From: DATKDP01 sp035546335
Lineage (GTDB): Bacteria; Acidobacteriota; Thermoanaerobaculia; Gp7-AA8
DNA: 60,279 nucleotides
Assembly: GCA_035546335.1 (NCBI GenBank)
Contig: DATKDP010000062.1
Span: forward strand, 1-60,279
Direction: 5' to 3'
The position numbers were made by a program, and so were the translations under genes. Below are positions 25,193 to 32,850 of the stretch, one piece after another; positions within the stretch are counted from its first letter, which is position 1; each line of letters opens with the position of its first letter. The notes below the pieces were generated by a model. It saw only the letters and a list, made by a program, of their open reading frames with translations. It did not search any database and was not told the DNA's origin.

Positions 25193-25744
25193 ATGCGTCC
25201 GGCCACCTTCATCGCTCTTCTGCGCGGGGTCAACGTGAGCGGACACAACCGCGTTCCGATGTCCGACTTGCGGCTGGCATGCGCCGGACTCGGATGGACT
25301 GCCGTTCAAACGTACATTCAGAGCGGAAACGTTCTATTCAGAGCCGCGGCCTCGGCGGCCTCTCTCGAAGAAGAGCTCGAGCGCCTGATCGAGCGTGAGC
25401 TCGGCCTCTCGATCCCGGTGATCGTTCGCACCGCGAAGGCGTGGTCGTCCTGCATTCGGGGAAACCCCTTTCCGGAAGCGTCGCAGACAGAGCCGAATCT
25501 CGTGATGCTCGCCCTTTCCAAGGCGACTCCGAAACAGGACGCGGCGGAGCAACTGCAGGCACGCGCGGTGGGCGATGAGCGCATCGCCCGCGTCGGTGAC
25601 GCGCTCTGGATTCACTTCTCGCGAGGCGTGGGGCGGACGAGGCTCTCACCCGCTCTTCTCGACCGTCTCGCCGGCTCGCCGGTCACGATGCGGAACTGGC
25701 GCACAGCGCTGAAGCTCGAAGAGCTCGCTCAGTCCATGGTTTGA
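25193..25744 (+). CDS. DUF1697 family protein
   Basis: 183 residues, full family length. The opening TFIALLRGVNVSGHNRVPM, then YIQSGNVLF and the closing MRNWRTALKL are DUF1697 hallmarks. A ferredoxin-like fold is known for the family, but its function is not. GCAGGA lies about ten bases before the ATG at 25193. It is convergent with the small membrane protein gene. Confidence 0.85.
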   Translation: MRPATFIALLRGVNVSGHNRVPMSDLRLACAGLGWTAVQTYIQSGNVLFRAAASAASLEEELERLIERELGLSIPVIVRTAKAWSSCIRGNPFPEASQTEPNLVMLALSKATPKQDAAEQLQARAVGDERIARVGDALWIHFSRGVGRTRLSPALLDRLAGSPVTMRNWRTALKLEELAQSMV

Positions 25745-25778
25745 GTAGAAAACCAGGTGGCCCGCGATTTCGATCTGA

Positions 25779-26213
25779 TCACACAGCGCGCTGTTTCTCC
25801 GGGTCGTCCATGCGATGGGGAGGAAGGAGAGACGACCACCGTTCGACGCTCCTGGTGTCGATGATGAACTCGATCGTGTGGCCGTGAGATCGGAGGCGGA
25901 GAACCCTTCCATCCTTGATGTCCTTCGCTGTGGCGAGCTCGTCATCGTATTCGACCTCGTCGATGTGTTCGAGATCGAGGCGGGCCTGAATGTCGGGATT
26001 CTCGTAGTGGATCGCCGTGTCGGTGAGGATCAGGGCGACCGGAATCTCCGCCATGCTGTCGACGTACCGTGCGGGCTCGGCAATCCTCGAGGTCGAGCTC
26101 CACTTTTTGACGATCTCGTTCAACTGATCGCTCATATGGCGGCGAAAATAGACGAACAACAACACGGCTACCGCAACGATACCGATTACCGTCGACGCTC
26201 CGAGCCAGGACAT
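25779..26213 (-). CDS. Small membrane-anchored protein of unknown function
   Basis: 144 residues. One N-terminal membrane span (about 5-26, TVIGIVAVAVLLFVYFRR) is followed by a soluble domain with several beta strands, such as PARYVDSMAEIPVALILTD and TIEFIIDTRSVERW. I recognise no named family. The ATG at 26213 was chosen over upstream in-frame ATGs because GAGGAGGTGAC lies directly in front of it, the best Shine-Dalgarno in this part of the window. It is divergent from the Nudix gene. Confidence 0.6.
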   Translation of the reverse strand: MSWLGASTVIGIVAVAVLLFVYFRRHMSDQLNEIVKKWSSTSRIAEPARYVDSMAEIPVALILTDTAIHYENPDIQARLDLEHIDEVEYDDELATAKDIKDGRVLRLRSHGHTIEFIIDTRSVERWSSLLPPHRMDDPEKQRAV

Positions 26214-26303
26214 CGTCACCTCCTCGAAAAGTGGACTGCCTGTTACCAATGTAGGCCTGAAGATGAAAATCGTCATCTCCGAGCCGCCAATTCCGTTTCC
26301 TCG

Positions 26304-26309
26304 TAGAAT
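26304..26309 (+). promoter_or_regulatory. -10-like hexamer TAGAAT before the Nudix gene
   Basis: TAGAAT ends 9 nt before the GTG start at 26319. The same hexamer and spacing precede the genes at 34229 and 42991. Confidence 0.45.
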
Positions 26310-26318
26310 TAGACGAGT

Positions 26319-26792
26319 GTGAGCGAAAAAGGTCAGGTCGTCCGGGAACATTCGGCCGGAGGGGCGGTCGTGTCCCTCCATCGCGGCTCACCCTTCGTGG
26401 CCATGATCGCCACGCGCGGAAGGACCCGTTGGGGGCTGCCGAAAGGGGCTGTCGGGAAGAGGGAAACGCCCGAGCGGGCGGCGGTCCGGGAAGTCCATGA
26501 AGAAACGGGGCTGCGCGCGCGGATCGTGCGACCTCTCGACACCATCGAATATTACTTTCGATCGAGGCAGCAGCTCATCCACAAACGGGTCGATTTTTTC
26601 TGGATGGAGTACCGGGGCGGCAGATTGCGCCCGCAGCTGAGCGAGGTCGATGACGCCGAATGGGTCGAGCTCGAAGCCGCGATCGAGCGCGCCTCGTTCG
26701 ACTCCGAACGAAAACTCCTCGAGAAGCTGCGCGATGAATTGAAGCGCCACGCGCGCGAATCCGGCGGGCCTGTCGACGAGCAGACGAAATAG
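26319..26792 (+). CDS. Nudix hydrolase
   Basis: 157 residues. The Nudix box is present: GAVGKRETPERAAVREVHEETGL, with the REVHEE metal-binding Glu residues. It is preceded by SAGGAVVSL and WGLPKG, typical of the MutT-like group that hydrolyses nucleoside diphosphate derivatives such as Ap4A or nucleotide sugars. The substrate cannot be assigned. The start is a GTG at 26319. The C-terminal 20 residues are charged and not conserved in character. Confidence 0.88.
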   Translation: MSEKGQVVREHSAGGAVVSLHRGSPFVAMIATRGRTRWGLPKGAVGKRETPERAAVREVHEETGLRARIVRPLDTIEYYFRSRQQLIHKRVDFFWMEYRGGRLRPQLSEVDDAEWVELEAAIERASFDSERKLLEKLRDELKRHARESGGPVDEQTK

Positions 26793-26928
26793 AGGCTCTG
26801 ATGAGCTCTCCCTGCAGCCCGGAGTGGCACCCTTCGCAATCCGGCCACGGTCTGAGAACGCAGAGCCTTCGCTCACGCCCACCCCTTCGCCTCGCTTCCA
26901 ACGACTGAACGCGGGCGGCACTGGAATC

Positions 26929-27804
26929 TCAGTTCATCGACTCGATGGCCTTGCGAAGCCGCTGTTTCGCGCGAATGTAGAGAGGCCCTACCGAGCCGAT
27001 CGGCAGCTCGAGCCTGGCGCTCACCTCTTCGTACGAGAACCCTTCGATTCCGATCAGCACGCAGAGCTGCCGACCCCTCTCGTCGAGCATTTCCAGACCG
27101 CTCTTGACCATCAGTCGCGCATCTTCATTCCGGCCGTCGCTCCCGCAGAACTCGTCCCCGTCGGACAGCTCGCGCTGGTTTTCTCTCTTCCGCGTGAGAT
27201 GGTGAATCTCCTGCCTGCAGAGGTTCGCAATCGTACCTGCGAGCCATGCCTTCGGCGTGCGGATACCCTGCGCTTTCTCGAGGTAGAGGCACCACGCTTC
27301 CTGCACCAGCTCCTCGGTCTCGTCGGACGAGAAGCCGAATCGACGCTGAGGAATGGCAAAGAGAATCCGTTGGACATCAGTGTAGAGCTGCACCAGGTCG
27401 ACCGGCTGTTGCGTCCGCGCTTGCTGCGCTGCGGCTTCCGTCTCGATCGCGTCGAGCATCTCGCGAACGACGGCAATGATCTCCTCGAACTCCATCGGCT
27501 TTCGAAGCACGATCGAAGAACCGAGTGACAGCAGCCTCGCCTCGACCTCAGGGGTCGCGAAGGCGGTGAGGCTGGCAACTTTGGATTGCGGGCTCAGTCG
27601 CTGAATCGACTCGAGCAATCGAATCCCTTCCGCCTCCGTCTTGAGCCTCAGGTCGGCGAGGATCACCGGAAAAAATGATTCTTTGATCAGAGCTTCTGCC
27701 GCCTCCCGGTCCTCCGCTCCCGCCGCCTCGATCTGTTCCAGCTCGAAGAGGGCGACCAGCCCCTCGGTGATTGCCGTCTCGTCATCGACTATCAGTACAC
27801 GCAT
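26929..27804 (-). CDS. Receiver domain fused to an ECF-type sigma factor
   Basis: 291 residues from the ATG at 27804, which has GAGAGGA eight bases upstream; an ATG at 27840 would add 12. Residues 1-120 are a receiver domain: VLIVDDE, phospho-acceptor Asp in VILADLRLK, and the conserved Lys in VLRKPME. Residues about 140-290 look like sigma regions 2 and 4: SSDETEELVQEAWCLYL, then TPKAWLAGTIANLCR, and GFSYEEVSARLELPIGSVG followed by RAKQRLRKAI. The fusion suggests a phosphorylation-controlled sigma factor. Unlike PhyR (sigma-like first, receiver last), the receiver is at the N-terminus here. No kinase is adjacent. Confidence 0.75.
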   Translation of the reverse strand: MRVLIVDDETAITEGLVALFELEQIEAAGAEDREAAEALIKESFFPVILADLRLKTEAEGIRLLESIQRLSPQSKVASLTAFATPEVEARLLSLGSSIVLRKPMEFEEIIAVVREMLDAIETEAAAQQARTQQPVDLVQLYTDVQRILFAIPQRRFGFSSDETEELVQEAWCLYLEKAQGIRTPKAWLAGTIANLCRQEIHHLTRKRENQRELSDGDEFCGSDGRNEDARLMVKSGLEMLDERGRQLCVLIGIEGFSYEEVSARLELPIGSVGPLYIRAKQRLRKAIESMN

Positions 27805-27944
27805 GTCGTCTGTCCTCTCGCGGTTCGTTTGATCCTCCATAGGATCAAGACCGCTGCCATGCGGGACGACAGCCTCTCAACGGTTCAGTTTCAATGAGTT
27901 ACAGTGAAACGTGCCCGCTCGGCGTTTATCCGGAAATAGGACGC

Positions 27945-27963
27945 CCGTCCGATTTCTGGACGG
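27945..27963 (-). terminator. Hairpin after the GHMP kinase fusion gene
   Basis: CCGTCC and GGACGG flank a 7-nt loop and begin two bases after the stop codon of the minus-strand gene. A short T-rich stretch follows but no clear U-run, so termination is only possible. Confidence 0.35.
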
Positions 27964-27965
27964 AA

Positions 27966-29855
27966 TCAGGACGATTCGGTGGTCCAGGCGGTGATCTCGC
28001 TCCTCGATCCCCAGAGGATTCGAAGACGCTGAATCGCGATTGTTCGAGGCTCCGGCTCGATCGCGATCTCTTCGATCGCGCGAGCGCTTTCGGTGAGTGT
28101 GTCGAGAAGCGCCTCCCGCTCCCGCTCCCACTGCCTCTGCATTTCACCAATCCTGTGCAGATAATCGATCTCGCGAAGCGACTGAGGCTCGATTGTCCTG
28201 CCGCTCTTGCCGGTCGTGATGTTGTAGATCATCTGACCCCAGGCGATGTTCACCTCATCGGACGAGCGCGCCAGAGCAGCCTCCGGCTCGTCGGCGCGGT
28301 CGAGTTCTTCCTTCGCCTGCTTCTCCTTCAACTGGTCCATGCGTCGGCGGAAGACCGTCTCGAGCCGTTTCGTCTCTTCATCGAGCTGCTGGCGAGCGAG
28401 CTCGAGGCATCGCTGGCGAAAGCTCTCCTTCGATTCGTGGGCGAGCGACCAGGAATCGAAGGAAGGATTGTGAAAGACGACGGTTCGCTCACGCTCGCAG
28501 AGGTGGAGCCGGAGTGATTCGTCGGCAGTGCGAAGCGCCTCGATGAAGCCCTGCGCCTCAGGCGAGACGACGAGTGCGCGATTAGACAGAGGAGCGCGCG
28601 TACTGCGCAGGCGCTCGAGCACGACATCGTAGGCCACCGACCAGTCGACGTTTCCGTCGAGCCAGTTGATCGGCGCGAGTAGGATCCGGGTCTCGCTCCA
28701 ATGCAGGCCGCCCCTCGGAAGATCGTAATTCACATCGACCTCGGCGAGGAGCCATGGCTGGTAGATGCCCGCCTCTTCGCTGCTCATGAACAGCTGCTCG
28801 GTGACGTCGCTGTCGGCGCCGCGCCGGCCGGCGAATGCCCAGCTCGAGGCTCGATCATTTCCGAAATCGATCTCCAGACCCGAGGTGACGGGAAGTGCTC
28901 CGAGCGTGCGTCCCGGAGCCGACTCGAGTGCATCGAGCACAGCGGCGCGCCTCTCGGGAGGAACGAGAAAAACGACGCAGCCTCCACCACCCGCTCCGCA
29001 TACCTTTCCTCCCCAGGCGCCGGCTTTGACCGCCGCGTCGATCACGGCATCGACTTCCGGCGTGGAGACGCCGCGGATGAGACGTTTGCGGCTGTTCCAT
29101 TCGTCCGACATCGCCTCGGCGGCCCGTTCGATGTCTCGATCCTCGAGCGCCCGCTCCAGTTCCTGAGCCGCCCTGCTGATGTTCGAGAGTCCTTCATGAA
29201 CGTTTCGATCGCCATCGATGGCCCGCCGGTAGATCTCCCAGTTGTTGGTGCCGGAGAAATGCGCGACATCGCTGTAGTGAAGGACGAAATGCGTGGCCAG
29301 ATCCGCGAGGGAGAAGCGGATCGGAACGCGGCGCGGGCCTCCCGCTTCGAGGTGGAGCGAGGCGAGACCGCCATACACGGGAGGGTAATAGTCCTGAATT
29401 CCTGCCGGAGATCGAAGGAGTCTGGTCTCGAGGTCGCGCACGAGCGCGATCAGCTCCTCACCTTCGACAGGCTGGCCGACGAGCTCCGAGAGCGCCCGCA
29501 CCAGGGCGATCCCCAGAGCGGACGAGCCACCCAGACCGGAGCCGCGGGGAGCGCCGCTGCGCGTTTCGATGCGGACGCCGGAAATGCGGAAATGCTCGAT
29601 TGCAGTGGCGATGAGCGCCGCCTTCGGGTCGGCCGACAGCTCCGCGATCGTCGCGTAGCGTCTGTGGTATCCCTGATCGGCCAGCAGCAGCTCGATCGAT
29701 TCGTCCTCTCCGCTCTGGACGATGCATTCCGCGAAGCAGGAGACTGCGACATTCACGGTCCTCGCGCCGCGATGAAAAAGGTAGAGGGGCCAGAGGTCGA
29801 GAGTGCCTCCGGCAAGATCGGCGCGCATCGGCACGCGGACGGAAATGGTCGTCAT
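27966..29855 (-). CDS. GHMP sugar kinase fused to a HerA-like C-terminal region
   Basis: 629 residues. Residues 1-335 form a GHMP kinase: VPMRADLAGGTLDLW at the start, the ATP loop SGAPRGSGLGGSSALG (100-115), and VCGAGGGGCVVFL (285-297). It is related to heptose-7-phosphate and other sugar kinases. Residues about 360-629 are unrelated to kinases: YQPWLLAEVDVNYDL, a two-strand segment, then a long charged coiled coil (480-600). This resembles the tail that follows the ATPase core of bacterial HerA-type proteins, but no ATPase core is present. The frame is open throughout. An internal ATG at 28787 could start the second part but has no Shine-Dalgarno. Confidence 0.7.
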   Translation of the reverse strand: MTTISVRVPMRADLAGGTLDLWPLYLFHRGARTVNVAVSCFAECIVQSGEDESIELLLADQGYHRRYATIAELSADPKAALIATAIEHFRISGVRIETRSGAPRGSGLGGSSALGIALVRALSELVGQPVEGEELIALVRDLETRLLRSPAGIQDYYPPVYGGLASLHLEAGGPRRVPIRFSLADLATHFVLHYSDVAHFSGTNNWEIYRRAIDGDRNVHEGLSNISRAAQELERALEDRDIERAAEAMSDEWNSRKRLIRGVSTPEVDAVIDAAVKAGAWGGKVCGAGGGGCVVFLVPPERRAAVLDALESAPGRTLGALPVTSGLEIDFGNDRASSWAFAGRRGADSDVTEQLFMSSEEAGIYQPWLLAEVDVNYDLPRGGLHWSETRILLAPINWLDGNVDWSVAYDVVLERLRSTRAPLSNRALVVSPEAQGFIEALRTADESLRLHLCERERTVVFHNPSFDSWSLAHESKESFRQRCLELARQQLDEETKRLETVFRRRMDQLKEKQAKEELDRADEPEAALARSSDEVNIAWGQMIYNITTGKSGRTIEPQSLREIDYLHRIGEMQRQWEREREALLDTLTESARAIEEIAIEPEPRTIAIQRLRILWGSRSEITAWTTESS

Positions 29856-29879
29856 CGGTGGGTCCGGAGTGGCTGACTG

Positions 29880-31202
29880 CTAGAAAAATGCCCGTTGTGA
29901 CTCGGTCGAGATGTCATCGGCGACCTGCACTTCGTCCGTCGCGAGCAGACTTGACCACCGGCCGACATTCGCCTGGAATCGGCGCAGCTCGACGCCCCGC
30001 AGGGGATCAGGCGTGATCGACTTCATTTTCAACGGATCGAGCCAGGTTCCCTTGTCCGAGATCCGGTAGTCGAGATGCGGTGCGGTCGCGAGACCGGTCG
30101 CGCCGACGTAGCCGATGACATCTCCCTGAGACACTCTCGCTCCGGGCTTGATTCCCTTCGCAAATCGTGACAGGTGGAGGTAGTACGTCTCGATTCGCGC
30201 CGAGTGACGGATTCGCACGAAGTTTCCTTCTCCTTTTCCGCCCCCGGCGAAGACGACGACGCCGTCGGCTGTCGACATGACCGGCGTTCCGGCAGGCGCT
30301 CCATAGTCGACTCCGTGATGGGGTCTGAAGATCCCGAGGATCGGATGGAAGCGCCGCTTGGTGAAGCCCGAAGTGACACGGCTGAATCGGAGCGGCGCCT
30401 TCAGAAACTGCTTTCTGACAGGGGAGCCGCTCGCTGTGTAGTAATGGCTCCCTCCCGCGCTGTCGAAACGGTAGGCGTCGACCTGCTGATCGCGGTGTCT
30501 GAAGCGCGCCGCGAGCACCGGCCCGTATCCCGTCGGCTCGTCGCCGGCGTACATCTTCTCGATGACGATGCTGAAACTGTCGCCCCGGCGCAGAGCGAAA
30601 AAGTCGACATCCCACTGGAAGACATCGACGAGCTTCTGGACCAGTTGCGGAGACTCACCCGCGCCTCGCACCGCGTCGTAGAGCGACGACTCGATCCGCG
30701 CCGACACCCGCACCGTCTCCTTGCGCAGGGGTGCCTGCTCGGCGATGACATCGAACCCCTTCTCGTTGCGGCGGGCTCGGATCTCCCCCCAGCCCGAGAT
30801 CTTCATCGCCACCTGTTCGACCACACCGTCGGCGGCATAGCGGAAGTTGACCAGATCGCCCAACCTGAGTCGTCTCGGATCGATCGAGCGGGAAAACTCG
30901 CTCACCAGCCCGGCCGTCTCCGAATGCGAAAGGCCGCCCTCCACCAGAATCGTGCCGAGCGTGTCGCCGTGATCGATCGGCAGCACGATCGAATGGGAAG
31001 GGAGTGCCGCAGCAGGCTCCTCCAGCATCGAGAAATCGATCCTCGGAGCAGGCGCCGGTGACGCCTCTCGCTGATCGACCGTCGCAACGGGAGCCGCGGT
31101 GGCGATGATGAGCGGAATGGCGAACGGCAGCGCGGCATAGTAGAGCCGCGGCGCTCGCGTCCACCCACCCAGCCGTTCTCCCCAGCCCAGCATGATTCTC
31201 AT
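29880..31202 (-). CDS. M23 family peptidoglycan metallopeptidase
   Basis: About 440 residues from the ATG at 31202; ATGs at 31193 and 31262 are alternatives. One N-terminal membrane span is followed by a LysM-like/OapA-like region (HGDTLGTILVEGGLSHSE), then the M23 domain near residue 290: FHPILGIFRPHHGVDYGAP, YYLHLSRFAKGIKPG and TAPHLDYRI. The usual final HxH zinc motif reads HLD. It probably acts on peptide cross-links in the periplasm, like MepM. It lies next to the accessory island and shares a cell-wall theme with the SLT and RlpA genes beyond it. Confidence 0.87.
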   Translation of the reverse strand: MRIMLGWGERLGGWTRAPRLYYAALPFAIPLIIATAAPVATVDQREASPAPAPRIDFSMLEEPAAALPSHSIVLPIDHGDTLGTILVEGGLSHSETAGLVSEFSRSIDPRRLRLGDLVNFRYAADGVVEQVAMKISGWGEIRARRNEKGFDVIAEQAPLRKETVRVSARIESSLYDAVRGAGESPQLVQKLVDVFQWDVDFFALRRGDSFSIVIEKMYAGDEPTGYGPVLAARFRHRDQQVDAYRFDSAGGSHYYTASGSPVRKQFLKAPLRFSRVTSGFTKRRFHPILGIFRPHHGVDYGAPAGTPVMSTADGVVVFAGGGKGEGNFVRIRHSARIETYYLHLSRFAKGIKPGARVSQGDVIGYVGATGLATAPHLDYRISDKGTWLDPLKMKSITPDPLRGVELRRFQANVGRWSSLLATDEVQVADDISTESQRAFF

Positions 31203-31297
31203 CGAGTTGTCGGTTCGTCCCAGGACTGACCGGATGGTAACAATGGAGAGCGGGCCGCGCAAGCGAAAGGAGACCGGCGCGACAATGTCGTGCTGAA

Positions 31298-31385
31298 GGG
31301 AGAGCGGGCGTCCCGCGCCCGCCCCTGTCTCCTGCGCTACGATGCGGACAACCTGGTCTGTCCCTGCCTGTCATCCCGAGGTGGT
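31298..31385. repeat. Left direct repeat flanking the toxin-antitoxin genes (contains GC hairpin copy 3)
   Basis: It starts with the GC hairpin unit (31298-31327). The next 55 or so bases (CCTGTCTCCTGCGCTACGAT onward) resemble, with scattered changes, the bases after the hairpin at 32175. Together the two copies form imperfect direct repeats of about 85 bp on either side of yefM-yoeB. Confidence 0.65.
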
Positions 31386-31407
31386 CGGGCGGGAAAGCGA
31401 GGGATCT
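31365..31407. repeat. TGTCATCCCGAG...GAGGGATCT intergenic repeat
   Basis: The unit has the layout I associate with abundant intergenic repeats in Acidobacteriota. A related inverted fragment (CGAAGCC, CC, GGCTTCGGGATGAC) is at 48524-48545. The taxonomic link is recalled, not tested. Confidence 0.5.
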
Positions 31408-31561
31408 CCACGCCCAGTCCAATCGGGCCAACGCGCGAAGTCTCGAGGTCTGAGGGCACCGAAGCACGAGCCAATGACGGCGGCTTGCATCGGGTAACTG
31501 AAGGGGAATCGTTGGGCGCTGTGGCCAGGGATGACCGCCTTCTGCTTCCGTGGAATTTCTC

Positions 31562-31579
31562 GTACAGAATCCCTGTACA
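31562..31579 (+). promoter_or_regulatory. Probable YefM operator
   Basis: GTACAG (31562-31567) and CTGTAC (31573-31578) form an inverted repeat with two GTAC centres 13 bp apart. It is 20 nt before the antitoxin ATG. E. coli YefM binds paired TGTACA cores about 12 bp apart in its own operator; here TGTACA is exact in the right half and CGTACA in the left. Confidence 0.65.
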
Positions 31580-31598
31580 TGTCGGAAGAGGACAATCG

Positions 31599-31883
31599 AT
31601 GGCCACGGAAACGACGTACACGAACGCCCGAGCGAACCTGAAGGCGCTGCTCGATCAGGTTGCGGACAGCCGCCAACCCGTTTTCATCCACCGGCGCGGG
31701 GGAGAGGATGTCGCGCTGATCGCGGCGGATGAGCTTCGATCGCTGATGGAGACGGCGCATCTTCTCCGCTCTCCGAAGAATGCCGAGCGGCTGCTCCGGG
31801 CGTTGGCCCGCGCCCTCGGCAAGACTGGGCGTGCCAGCTCGGTCGAGCGCCTCCGCAAGGAGATCGGGCTTGAGCAGGAGTGA
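31599..31883 (+). CDS. yefM: YefM/Phd family antitoxin
   Basis: 94 residues. YTNARANLKALLDQVADSRQPVFIHRRGGEDVALI is the DNA-binding Phd/YefM fold, and the C-terminal acidic/basic helix should wrap the toxin. It neutralises YoeB and represses its own operon. The ATG at 31599 follows the predicted operator. The long open frame upstream is repeat DNA. The toxin start lies inside the 3' end of this gene. Confidence 0.87.
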   Translation: MATETTYTNARANLKALLDQVADSRQPVFIHRRGGEDVALIAADELRSLMETAHLLRSPKNAERLLRALARALGKTGRASSVERLRKEIGLEQE

Positions 31884-32166
31884 GCGCGGCCGAGGAATCC
31901 GAGAAGCCGTCAGAGCCGCGGTGTTCCAAAAGGAGTTTCGAGAAGATCTCCGGTTCTGGGTCGAGACTGACCGCAAGATCGCGCTCCGGGCTCTCGATCT
32001 CGTCGAGGCCATTCTCCGAGCTCCGTTCACCGGGATCGGTAAGCCTGAGCCGCTCAGGCATCTGGCCTCCGGCGTGTGGTCGAGACGGCTCACCCAGGAA
32101 CATCGAATCGTGTATCTGGTGTCGAGCGACCGAGTCGACTTCCTCCAAGCGCGTTACCACTACTGA
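31870..32166 (+). CDS. yoeB: YoeB-type mRNA interferase toxin
   Basis: About 98 residues from a TTG at 31870, which overlaps the antitoxin by 14 nt and has AAGGAG seven bases upstream. A GTG at 31921 is the alternative but would cut the first strand. The body matches YoeB closely: FWVETDRKI, PFTGIGKPEPLRH with the catalytic Glu, WSRRLTQEHRIVY with the catalytic Arg, and the terminal RYHY with catalytic His and Tyr. It cleaves mRNA at the ribosomal A site. All key residues are present, so it is probably active. Confidence 0.88.
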   Translation: MSRSERGRGIREAVRAAVFQKEFREDLRFWVETDRKIALRALDLVEAILRAPFTGIGKPEPLRHLASGVWSRRLTQEHRIVYLVSSDRVDFLQARYHY

Positions 32167-32174
32167 CCGCGAGC

Positions 32175-32260
32175 GGGAGAGCGGGCGTCCCGCGCCCGCC
32201 CCTGTCCCCTGCGCGACGATACGGACTACGAGCGGTCTGTTCCCGCCTCTCATCCCGCGC
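32175..32260. repeat. Right direct repeat flanking the toxin-antitoxin genes (contains GC hairpin copy 4)
   Basis: GC hairpin unit at 32175-32204, then CCCCTGCGCGACGATACGGA and further bases resembling the left copy at 31328-31385. It begins 8 nt after the toxin stop. Confidence 0.65.
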
Positions 32261-32277
32261 ACGCAGCCCACGACGGC

Positions 32278-32850
32278 CTAACGTTGCCGTCGCCTGAGCT
32301 GTGCTTCCAGGTTCTCGTGAATCTCGGGCATGTCGAGAACGGCAGCAAACTCGCGCACCCATCGCCGGATGCGATCGACATCGAGGTCGGGATTCGCGTC
32401 GATCAGGTTCTCGATGTCGACCACGTCCCGGGGACGTCCTGCCACTGCCTTCATGATGACGAGATCCGTGGCGGTAGCAACGCGCACCTGAAGGCCGCCG
32501 ACGTCGATCAGGCTCGATCGCTCGACCACTTCTTCTTCAAATGGGAGGGCTCCCAGCGAGATGTCGATGTCGACCTCATTCGGCGAGAAGCGAAGCAGCA
32601 GCACCCGAGTCTCATGGGCGAAGTCAATCGCGTCCGGAATGCGGGGAGTGAGCTGATAGGTCGTCCCGCTTCGAACCAGCGTTTCGGCATCCGCATCGAG
32701 AACGACGGCATCGATGTCCTTCGTCAGTCGCGGCGTGCCGCGAAGAGATGCCGCCACGCCGCCAATCACGGCGGCCTGCAAACCGGTCTCACTGAACCAG
32801 CGAGTCAGAGCCGCAAGTGGTCGGAGCAGACGATCGAGAGGGTCTTCCAT
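32278..32850 (-). CDS. MNT/AbiEii-like nucleotidyltransferase
   Basis: 190 residues. The nucleotidyltransferase start is clear: AVIGGVAASLRGTPRLTKDIDAVV (about 26-50), with the metal-binding D-x-D, and VDIDISLGALPFE with the third Asp. The rest is helical. Some related proteins are toxins that modify tRNA or proteins; others have no known role. The ATG at 32850 overlaps the stop of the 75-residue gene upstream (TGATG). A TTG at 32853 is equally possible. It is the second gene of a two-gene minus-strand pair in the accessory island. Confidence 0.75.
   Translation of the reverse strand: MEDPLDRLLRPLAALTRWFSETGLQAAVIGGVAASLRGTPRLTKDIDAVVLDADAETLVRSGTTYQLTPRIPDAIDFAHETRVLLLRFSPNEVDIDISLGALPFEEEVVERSSLIDVGGLQVRVATATDLVIMKAVAGRPRDVVDIENLIDANPDLDVDRIRRWVREFAAVLDMPEIHENLEAQLRRRQR

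Noticed and set aside
32276..32282. GCCTAAC as a possible attC core site
   Set aside because: It fits RYYYAAC, but no matching GTTRRRY partner or attC-like fold was found at a proper distance, and it overlaps a stop codon.
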